A stretch of DNA of 64,000 nt from contig OX411544.1 in the NCBI GenBank assembly GCA_948146395.1, forward strand, positions 51,647,933-51,711,932, written 5' to 3'. The stretch comes from Fragum whitleyi. Its lineage: Eukaryota; Mollusca; Bivalvia; Cardiida; Cardiidae. The notes under the pieces are model-generated. The model searched no databases. It had not been told where the DNA came from and saw nothing but the letters and a program-made list of their open reading frames with translations. Below are positions 23,501-35,500 of the stretch, piece after piece; the first letter of the stretch is position 1; every line of letters begins with the position of its first letter. The translations under genes and the position numbers were made by a program.

Positions 23501-26500
23501 TCGAGATGAATGTCAATTTCACGTTGTTATTAATTGTAGCAAGACAAAAATATGTCTTAAATGTTTTGATGAAATTGGCCCCTGGTTAACCGATGCTGTA
23601 TCATATCTCTTTTTTTCAAATGTCTACTTCACCGAGTTCCAAAATGGTCCCTTTTCGCAAAACGGGTCACGATTATGTGTCCGAAGCATTGACTGAAATT
23701 ACACACTGAAATTACATAGACATGCAATCAACCTATCAAAATTCGGATCGCAAATGGCTCGTCGGAATATATCCCCATCCTCCAAGAAAAGAGATATACG
23801 GCGTTTCATAGTGTTCATGCCGATGCTTCCGCGCTCCTACAACCCTCTGTAGAGGTTATACTGCGCTTATACGACAATGAATTACTTTCCAACTGCTATT
23901 CACAAATATATGTGACCAGTCACGTGAAAAGGGACCATCTGGGAATTCTGTAAAATAAATGTTTGAAAAAGAGATTCGTTCTAGTACTGGCCAACAAGAG
24001 GTCACATTTTTGAAAATTCTTTCACGGGAAGGTAGCTTGATTATTCTAGATTCAGAAAATTAGTAAAGTGTGAAAAGTTTCGACCCTATTCAGTCTGCGC
24101 ATTCCGCGCAGTCTGAATGGGGTCGACACTTTACGCACCTGCTAGATGGTCCCTTTTTGCGTGACGGGTCACATATACATGTAAAGAAATAGCTTCAAAC
24201 ATAATGCACACATACGAAAGCGTGAGGCTTGCAATGACCTGCTTTAGTCTTGGTTTAAATTAGGTCTTGTTGAAATCCTGTCTCAGTAAGCAAAATATAA
24301 CAACCTAATAAGACAAAAAGTAAACGAAATTGTCACCTTTGCCTTGTTCCATATCCCTGGAGATTAGTAATTACAGAAATGCCGATAATTGCGACAGGCG
24401 ACCCTGAAAATAAGGCATTTAGACAGATAATTGGTACAAATTACTGTCAGTGGATGTTTTCAAACACATTCCTTCTTGCTGTTTAATCTATGCAATTCGA
24501 AGAGAGTTGGAGAATATCCCTTCATTGAGAATATTTCGAAAAGTCTAAGCATAATTGAATTCATTGCGACAAATATCTGGAGAAAAGAACAGCTAAATTT
24601 GGCTCATTTATGTATAGGCTAATTAATTCAACTTGAGCAGAATTTTGCCTGACGTGGAAATGTAAACAAATATTTCTAATAAGTATCAAATAGGTTGCAA
24701 GAGGCCAATACATCGATCTGATTTAATTCAAAATAATGTCTTCCAAAGGAGAAAAGGCACTACGATGTCTATGTGACCTATAAACAGAATAAAGTATATT
24801 GTCATTTGTTCTTACCCCATCCTAGGAAAAGAAACATGGTCAAGCTTGTGTCTGGTTCAAATGCCCTATATAATTTGTGGTGGAGATGTATTCCTTGTGC
24901 CAACATCAACGTGAAAACCGTTAGAAAGAGGTAATGTAACAAGATGGCCACGACACGGCATACAACCTGTGTAGAAATCTTGAGGTATAGATTTTGTAAT
25001 AAGATGGCCACGACACGTCACTTTACTTCTAAAAAACGTGATACACAGGCAATGCAACAAGATAGCCACGACAAGGCACTCAGAATATAACGAGAACCGC
25101 GAGATTTATATAATGTTACAATATGACCAAGACATGGCACTCGGACTGCGAGAAAGACACGACATGAAACACAAACTGTTACGAAAAACGCGAGGTTTGT
25201 ATAATGTAACAAGATGGCCACGATATAACACTTGTTAGCGAGAGGTTTGTATGATATAACAAGATGGCCACGATATGGGACAGAGACTATAACGAAAACG
25301 AGAGTTTTGTATGATGTAAGAAAATAGCCACGATATAGCACAGAGAGTGTTACAAAAAAAGGAGGTTTTTATCACAGAAAAAATGGCTACGGTATTGAAC
25401 ACATACTGTTAAGAAAAACTGGAGGTTTTTTTTTTTTTTTTTTTTTTACTTATTTTTTTTAAGTAACAAACTGGTCACGATATGGCACAGAGAACTGTAA
25501 CGAAAAAAACGGAAGGCTTGTATGATGGATGTGGCAAGATGGCCACGATATGGAACAGAGACTGTTTTGTAAAGCGAGAGGTTTGTATGGTGTAACAAGA
25601 TGGCCTATCGGCCTATTTAAGTTTTCATCCACCATAACACATGAGAGTTCTGACACATGCGATGCCCATGGGATTCAGCGGAATAAAAATGGGTGGAATC
25701 GGATTTATAACGGTTGTTTCTCGTAAATGTTTGGCATTTACAAAGCAAAGGGCGTTGAATTAGTCTGATCTAAACGTTAATTAGATATTTAAAAAGTTCT
25801 GCTTGTATGAAATCACCTTGACGAACGCGCGACGGTAGTTGCATACATGAACTGGGTACATAATAATTACTGAGCGCATTTTCGGTGTTTTAAAGCCTTT
25901 CGTAAGTGCAGAGGAACACGACCTTTATGGATGTCTATGTAAGTGAAGTGGATGAAATTTTGGTGTGATAATGTTATATGGTGTTAGCGTTTTCCAATGG
26001 TTGAGCATCATTTTATTGTGGTTAACGACAAGACGAGTTTTCCGAAACTATTTGACTAATTGAAACAACTTGGTTTGCTACAATACCAATCGAAAATTTA
26101 CTGATCAAAATCGAGCCAAACAATAGGACATGAATGGTTTAGTCCAAAATCAATTCATTCTGCTTTTGAATACACTTCGAATAAGCTGTGAATTTAAGAA
26201 AAGGGGCTCAAATTGGAAAATTTTGGCTTTATTTTCAGCTAGGATACTATTTAGTAGTCTAAGGCCCCCTTTTTGGCCAAATACTGTCAATGTCTATCAT
26301 ATTACGTAAGTGGAGTAAAACACTGAATTGGGATTTCTTACTTGATTCGTGACAGCATCAATCCCACATAGAAAAACAATCTGGGCTAATATAATGGCAA
26401 CCATAAGGTTCATCAGTAACACATATCTGTCAGATTGTAATCTGAAAAATAGAGAATAATATGTAAGTGTCTTAAACTATAGAGGTTATCTGGTCGAGGT

Positions 26501-29500
26501 TGGGAGAATTTGCCTCGTCATGATACTTTCTCACAACCGAGACCAAACACAATTGATGTTTTATGACACTTAAGTGTTATTATTTTATTATCTTTATAAT
26601 GCAATCGATTTTCAAGGATTAAGACTTTATGGAAACACTAAAATCAAAGAAATTTGAGTGAAAGTGATTTTGGTAATGATTATGAATATGCAAATTATTC
26701 CTATGAATAGATTTCTGAATATCATTTCATGTTAACAGTCAGGTCATATCAGGTGAATACAAGCTTCATTGCATGATAAATAGTTTATTACTTCATCAAG
26801 TAACTTTCCATGGCTAGAACTTTCATAAGAAAAATAAATAAACGTTATAAGGAAAAACAGCTTCATTTTCTTCCAAAGGCTTCTAATTTGACATATAAAA
26901 ATATTGTCAACCTATTGAATTTTCTTTTTGTGTGAACCCTTAATTCATACATTCGAGCTTGTATAAAAAATAAAAATAAAAAAAAAAATAATAAAACAAG
27001 ATGCTTAAACCTGAGCCACATCAATACCAAGACTGATGTAACCAACGCAACAATTGAAATACAGCATCCAACTTTGGTCACCACTTCAAGTGATATTTTA
27101 TGGATCCTAGGTAACTGAAACAAACATTAGTAGAAAACAAAATAAATACTCAAAGAGTAGTTCATTTCAAGCATATTGATAGTGATCACAATTATATTTG
27201 TTATAAAGGAGTGCGTTGAAACACATTGAATCAATGAAAACAAACTCAACAAAGGTATTTATTATCAAGTTGGAAAAATCTTCTTGTTGTTTTATACACG
27301 ATAAGTATCCGTTAAGATATCCTTATTCATGTAATTACAAAGGTAAGAAAACCGGAAATGACTAAACTAAATAAAAGAAGAAATGATATAATTGTATTAC
27401 CTTAAATTCATTTATTTGCATCAGAACAGCAAAGTTTGTGAAGTGGTTGCAGACACACCGTGTGTGCGTTTGGTTGCTACCAACTAACGCGCAGCCAGTG
27501 GAGTTCCAAATATATTTGTGGGGCCTTAAAATAAGATTTCGGAAAACATATAATCAAAACATCCTTCTCCAAAACAAAATATGAATGTGAGTGAAGGTAA
27601 ATGTTGTTTCATTAACCTAACCGCTTTTAATTACACAGGTGAATATCTTATATTGAAAAATAATTTAGGGAACGAAAATATCAGATTGATTACAACAAAA
27701 CATTGAATTTACGATTCTTGTATATACGCTTTTCCTAATTTCAAATGCTTTAGACTTAAAACTGGTTTATATTATGATTGTAATTCGTTTTTCTTTATTT
27801 AAAATCCTTTTCTTTAAAGCCTTGCATTGGCTTAAGGGCTTAATTCACTAAGCTTTTTATTTTTCACTTTTTTTTTTATTTTTGTTCTATAAAATTTGCG
27901 TTTTATCTCAATTTTTTTTTTTTTTTTTTAATAAAAAAATACTTTTTAGCCTTTCCACAAAATTCATTTCCGGTATCATCCTGCATTCAGATTAATTCGT
28001 TTTTTTTTATGTAGAAATCGATATAAATCAAAAGACAGAATACACATCGCACGGGAAAGTACACGGGAATAGTATTAAAAGAATTGAAAATCAACTCATT
28101 ATTTGAAAACACGCTCAAAACCGGTATCGGAATTATAATTCAACCAAGAGAGTAACGATGAACAATAAATCGAAAATTTAAATGTACATACACTTTGAAA
28201 AAGTATCAATTGCATAATTACCGTTCTTTGGTTGAGTAGAGAAAGACACACATGCGTCCTGCTTCCCTATACGGAAAATCCTGAAACAGATTCAGTTTAA
28301 ATTACAAAACTTGTTTATTTATCATTGTGACAGTTGAATATTTTGAAAATCATGAGGATTTTAGGTGATTTGGTTTTAGTTTCGCATCTACGTATCAAAA
28401 ACTAGACTATAAATCTGCTCAACTCTTACACCACGAACAAAACAAAAACATTTTTTTCGTCTGTAACTTGAAAGTGATTCTATTTTTTATTCAGAGTTTA
28501 TACTCGTATTTTAAAACACATACAATTTCAAATTTCACTGATTTATTACCGATATGCCTTAGAGTAGTCACCAAAAAGAAGTGCCTACGAAACGTAATTG
28601 TTCACAAAGATACATAAGTTTTTTAAATCATTTTTTTCTGAACAACTTGAAAGAATCAAATAATATGTGAATTTATTCTACTATACTTAACGCTTCGTGT
28701 CTTTATATCGAGATGAACTTCAAATTGGTTCTGCATGTAGGAATTACTTGACACCGATACAATGTTGCTGGCCAGATAGTATTTCCTAAAATATCAAGGG
28801 CGTAAATACCATATCGCATATTACGCAAGTGCGTAGTAGAAATAAATCTTCTTTCGAAAAATGTCGTTGATTAATTATAATAAAATCGAAAATTCAGCTT
28901 ATTCAAGCTGTAGTTACGATGTCTTTATAATCCACCCACAATCAAATCATAGAAAAGAGGAGCGGATTGATGATATTCACTTTTGTCACAGTCCATATAT
29001 CGTCTTTATCCTATATACTCTATCTTGAACACCTACTGAGTGCGTATAAATTTCAAAATCCAAGATACGCCATTGGAAATAAATAACAACTTTAATTGGA
29101 GACCAGTATCGTCTTGTATCGCTGAATTTATGTGATATATTAACTAAAAATTATGTTTAAAAGTAAGTAAAGTATTAACTAGAGATTAATGATGAAGCAG
29201 TTTTCACTCAATATATGAAATTTGTCAAAGTTCTAATAAAAATATTTTTACATTTATGTCAAACAAACGTAGATGAAACGCACATGAAAAATTATTTCTG
29301 TGTTAAGCGCTTTCATCTCAGTATTCAATTTCAATAGGTTGTAAGGGGCCTTTCGAATCATATGTGTCTTCACAAAGCCTTTATATAGAATTGCATCCTT
29401 TCCAATTCAATAAAATCTTTTAGAAATACGTTTATACGTAGATCTAGTATTCTTTGACCAACTTTAAAATTTTAACTTTTAAATTACTTATTCTATACAT

Positions 29501-32500
29501 ACCTCAAACTGACGCTTTCAATAGAAGTTTGGTTGTCAAATGCATCCACCAATTCGAACGTTTCAAATCCAGATAGAACTCCGATTCCGACTGAACAGTT
29601 ATGTAGGACTAAAGGTTTAAAGAACTGTGTAATAAAACTTCAGGACTAAAGATTAAAAGAAATATTTCATATAACTTAAGGACTAAATATTTAAAGAATT
29701 GTGTCATAAAACTTAAAGGTTATTATCAACATTATCAAAACTAAGAAATTAAACCCTAGCCTTCGCCTTTGCATGGACTTAAGGCCCGGTCAGACTGTCA
29801 AACGGACACAAAACTTATGCAAAACGGACAAAGCGGAAGAGCGAAATTTCCACCCGTACTCATACACTGAAAGAAAACTGAAAGTGGTGGCCAAAATTTA
29901 AAAAAAAAAAAAAAAAAAAAAGAACGGAAAAAAACATCGGACGTGTAAAGTATGCAGCCGGGATTTTTGGTGGATGTTCATCGGAAGCATTGCGGACTAG
30001 AGCTGATGTCAGCTCAGAAGGGGTTACCGGGTGTAATTGAGACGTAATCGAACGGTGGGGAAAGTGGATTCATAAATCATTATATCCAGACGTATATACT
30101 ACGTATCCTGCACGGAAACAGAAAGGATACAACGCGGACCATTAAACTTAACGCACTGTATACTTTTAAAAATATTCGTGTTACTTCCTTTTTACTTTCA
30201 GAATACCTGATAATTCCGTCCCCTGTACGATTTCATCCATAGCGGATTATGGTTACGAGGATGCCTAACGAATGGATTAGGAATACAGCGGAAATATGAC
30301 GGATGGAAGCGAAAATATAAATTCTGTTCCTCATAATAATTGTTATGTACAAATTTTGTCCAGCTCAAAATTGTTTGCGCGGATGAAATCACAATTGACA
30401 GACAGAGCGTATGCAAATAGTATGTGCAGGATAAAAAGAAAACAGATGCGGATGTAAAGATTTTCATACGTTTCACATTCGCAATGCATCCTTAATTGCA
30501 GTCGGACCGGGCCTTTATTGATATCGTTATTATTATCGTAAACTTGTCGAGTTAAGGTACCTTTTCAAAATGTTTTTTAATTTAATTTAAAGTATTTTAA
30601 TACAATTAAGAGAGCTTTTGAATTGTACGAATTGATCGTATTTTGTTTTTGTGTATACATATTATAAAGTAAACCTGCATATCATATTAACAACCCGCCC
30701 TGTTGCCCAGTTTATGCTTTCTGATCAATTACAGTTGCCACAAAATTTAGAGTAATACTATTTTGAAATTTCATTGGTCTTTTTACATGGTCAGTGATTG
30801 TTGTGATTCTTTTTTATCACATTTATTTTCATGTTTATAATAGTCATCCTGATAACAAGGTAAAAACAATATATCAAACGAGGTTGGGGAAATTGATAAT
30901 ATTCGAGGCACTGCCGAGACAATTATCAATTCCCACAACCGAGTTAGATAATATTTTATCATGCAATACACTAAGTACGCATTTCATTTATCTTATAAAC
31001 CATATTTACCTTGTTTTCGTCGATGTTTCTAACAGAAATGCAAGTTTCTAAAAATAATCATATTGTGTCATTGTTCTTATATATTCACGTGATATCATAA
31101 AAATATCATATGGGATATATCACACGGATATTGGTAAAATCAAGATTTACCACTAATATAGTGATAAAGATTCCGCGAGACCTGATGATTCTAAACTACA
31201 CGCACATTTATTGTGAATAAAACCGTCCATAGCAAAATTAATATTTTACTTTTATTAACACGAAAATTAAAATGATAAAAAACAATAACATCAATTACTG
31301 ACCATTTAAAAACCCTATGAACTTTCAAAATGATTTCAATTTTTAATTTTGTAGCAACTGTAATTGATCAAAAAGCATAAACTGGACAGCAGAATGGGTT
31401 ATTAATATGATATACAGGTTTACTAAGAGCAATAACTATTTGTCTTTAACCATGCAAATAGTATTTTTACCTCAAAATATAATTGAATACTCGAACTTAC
31501 AGATATATTGGTTCAAAGACAATCAATACTTGTAATGTTCAGAGAAAAATGAACAACAAATAAGAAACGAAAACAGTACTTGCAACTAGAATCTATTCTA
31601 ACTAGTGTTAAGGTTCGATAAGGCTTGATTACATTTTCCTAGATCGACGCCAGTCTGTCCATCATATGTTCTAAGAATCAATTGGTTCGTTGATTTAGCT
31701 GTCTCGTTTCTGTTTACCCACAGAAAAGTGGTAACATTTCCCTCAATCACGAAATAATCTTGAGTAATATATATCAGTCCAGTTGCCATTGATACCAAAT
31801 CATCGAATACTTTAAAAAGTGAGAATATGTTCTGTAAAAATATAGTGTAAAATGATTTAATATTATTAACGCATTTGGGCAAGCTTAAATTGTAACTAAA
31901 TTTACTTTCAAAATTCAAGTCCAATGAACCAAATGCGTCGTGAATCCACAGAAGGAAAATAATCTAATTTCTTGAATCTATTTTTTTTTCTCGTCAATGT
32001 GGGATCATTAAATCGAATCTTCAATGAGAAATTCAGTTGTTAAAGCTTTTAGAAATAGAAAATCATTCACAACCAAATTTAAATCCCACATTTAACCTTA
32101 TTTTATAGTATTTCTAAAACAACAGAATATATTAGGAAACAAATTAAACTCAATTTTCCTTACTTGGAAATCAAAGACATCGTCCTTCTGAATAAGGCTA
32201 ATCAGCTTTTCAAGGCAGAGTCTAGCAACCTGTAAAAATAACCAAAATTCTAAGCGTGCATTTTCACAATCATCTTCAAACGCTATGAAATTAGATATTT
32301 ACCCCAAATCGCTCTCTCACTGAAGCATTTCGTTTCTGTCCTAGCGCGTCGAACTGTCAATCAAAAGGTCCCGAGTTCGATCCTTGAGAGCGGATAATCC
32401 TTTCGACAATTTGTCTTCAACCATGTGGTTGACTATCGTATATACAAGATATCAGCTGGAGGCTAGCAGAGATGTTATTATAGAACTGTTGCGAGAAATA

Positions 32501-35500
32501 TCATGAATCAATTTTTAAGTGATCCAGTTATGTCAGAGGCATGTCCATGTGTTTATTTGTAATTTTAGTTTTATTAAATGAAGAAATGATTATACAAAAT
32601 ATTTCAATTAGAGTTCTTCTATCATAATCTAGCAAATTGTGGAAACGATAAGCCATTCTTATCAAGAAGTATCATACCTTGAACAAGTCCTCAAAGCTGG
32701 CTGGATCTACACGGAAAAGCAAAATGTTCTCTAGTATAACAATTGCACTCTTGACATCTTGTTGATTTGGACTCTTGTGACTGATAACTCCAAGTAACTT
32801 CTTCAACAGACCAAGGCGACTGCTCGTCTTTGTTGTCTTTTGTATCTGCAAGACAGTTTTTTTTTTTTTTTATTTAAATCGTGCTTTGAACATTAGATGG
32901 TATAAGTCATCATTTTTAAATGCATAACTGACGTCGTTAGCTTGCACTAGGATTTCAAATTTAATGATCATACGAAATCTGAAAAAAAGGACGATCTGAT
33001 CTATTTGAGAAAGCGTTTAGGTGGAAAAAATACTCAGAATTGAATTGCTCGAAAATTCGCATTACTGCAAAACTACATTTCTGGAATTCTTACCGAACAA
33101 ATAATTTAATCACCTGACAAGGATCGTTCGTCAAAATTCAATATTTTTGCACTCCGTTTTCTGCAGTATTGCTTTGAGTTTCCGGCTAGAAATATCGATG
33201 TGACAATCAAATGCAGCCACGTTTCAACAATGAATTCAATTATACGCGAAAAAGGACACATTTTAAAGTGAATTCCTTTTAAAAAGAGATAAGCACGCAT
33301 CTCTTAAGGTTATGTGCAATTATTTATTTCATAACATTTTTGCAACTGTAGAAATAACAATTTTCATAGAACCTATCAAATGCCATTGACAGGTCCGGTA
33401 AAAGAGGGATTATAGAACTTCTTAAACAAAACTTTGAAAAAAAAAACAAAAAACTTAAAAAAAGATTAGTGTGTTAAGCAGAGGTCAACATGAGGTCGTT
33501 TTCGAAAATAATTCATTAGTGACTTTAAAATTGAAAAAAAAAAAACATCAATGCCGAAAGTCCTTTCTTGGTCAGCACAAGCACAACAATCTGTCTATGT
33601 ACATTGTTTGTATTGCCAAGATAATTCCCTCCGACGTGATGAGTAACATTACTTACTAACCTTTTTCAATATCAGTCTCAATTGTATGCTCGGCAAAATT
33701 TCTGAAACAAAATAGCTTGAGAAATTATGGTACAAGACACAATCTTTTGGTGAAAATTGTTTACATGATTCGTTTGCTTCGCATCTATGGAACATTTTTT
33801 TTCATTTTGGGTATGTGAGCATTTTTTTACAACAATATTATTTCCCGCTGCATTTCTTTAGTTCTCGTGATACGATATTTGTTTGGGATTAATTATTATT
33901 ATTATAATTATTATTTAAAATCCAATTTTGGAAAGATTTTTTTTTAAATTTCTTTTATTTGTTGAAGAAAATTCTAAATCTTTGGTGCATAAACATTGTA
34001 TACTGAGGGTCCCTCCGATCTTTTTACGTTTTATTTTTTCTGAGTCCTTGATTTACTCCTTTCAACATTACTCTTCAGAAAACAAATGTAACCCGTCGCG
34101 CAAATGGGACCAGATCGAACTGCGCAGACTTACTGGGGGTCGAAACTTTAAGCAGTCTACTAAAGTTCTGAATTAAGAATGATCAACCTTACTGAAAGAA
34201 ATTTTGAAATGCGACTTCTAATCGACCTGAACAAAAACCGATCTCTTTTTAGCTCACCTCAGAACGAAGTGCGCATAGTGAGCTTTTGTGATACAGCTTG
34301 TATCTGGAGTCTGTCGTGCGTCGCGCGTCTTGTTCCAACATCTTATTTGCACTCAAGAGACTACATTTTTTGGCTTAAATGTATTGAAAATAGGCTAGAA
34401 TTTTTGTTAACCTGATATCGCGGATGAGTTCGAATTTGGGTCAAGTGTCGTCAAAAAGGAGGTCAAGTGCCGAATCTTGGGAGAAAAAATGTTTGCATTC
34501 TAGATGCCCCGTTTCTGACTCAAAAGTCTTGAAACTTTGTCAGCATATTTGTTTTCATCGAATCTCGGTCATAGTCAGAAATAGGTCAAGTGGGATCAAA
34601 ATGGACTAAAGGGGTCCAATTTTAGAAAAAAAAACTTGTGTGCACTCTAGAAGCCACGTCTTTGGCTCGAATGTCTTGAAACTTGGTCAGAAAGTTTGTC
34701 TCTACATGACATCTTCGATGAATTTGAAATTTGGATAAATAACTGGATCACGGGGTCAAAACCTTGTGTGCAATGCAGAGGCCAGATTATTTGGCTCAAA
34801 TGACTGCAAATCAAATGGTTGTCGTATTCGAGAAGAAGCTATCGATTCGATACCGCTTGACTCGTGAAGATGTACATCTGTATACATTGTAAGTTCTAGT
34901 GAAGTTTGATTCTTAATTAATACTCTTTCTTTGCATACCCGTTTTACAATTTTTACTGTAGTAAAAATATCCAATCCGATGTCTTGTTTTATTTGGTTGT
35001 GTCCCAGCTGTTGCATTATGTATATAACACATATCCGTCAAGACGTTATAGACAACACTGTTACATTGTGGTAGCTTTCTTTTCGAACAATTAGACAGGC
35101 ATTCTGACACGGAATGCGTATGCAATTTCTCTAGTGACTGTGTTTCTAGATACAGATGCTTCGTTAAATTGTATGTCCAGTCTGCGTCACAACCTGCAGT
35201 AGTAGATCTATTGGTAATAAAAGTCAAATAAACAAGGGCACTGCTTACGCATGCTAACGCTCGAATGCAGGTGCTGAATAATGCAAAAAATCTAAGAAGA
35301 AAATGGGCATACCTCTTAGAAAAACACTTTAAGAGTTATCTCCCTTGATAGTATGTATATCCCTCGTGAGGATGAACACACATGCCAAGTTTCGTGAAGT
35401 TATCTTGAATAACAACAGAGATATGACAAGGGTTAAAATATGTCACGCCAGCTCCAAAGTGATGACAATACCTAGGGTTTTCTCCGAAAACACTCGAGCT

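Noticed and set aside
23448..23696. 82-residue plus-strand frame
   Set aside because: It begins inside the central-hairpin MITE and runs into a CAAAACGGGTCA repeat end.
25018..25341. 107-residue minus-strand frame that looks like repeated TM3
   Set aside because: It is the intronic minisatellite derived from the TM3 exon; units lack the rest of the exon and are interrupted by stops.
28691..28790. Alternative donor at GTCAA|GTAATT for receptor exon 12
   Set aside because: It would leave phase 1 and force a stop in the next exon; the donor GTTAAG further on gives an open, family-like join.
30198..30476. 92-residue minus-strand frame with a signal-like start
   Set aside because: It is wholly inside the Harbinger-like element and shows no transposase or other motif.
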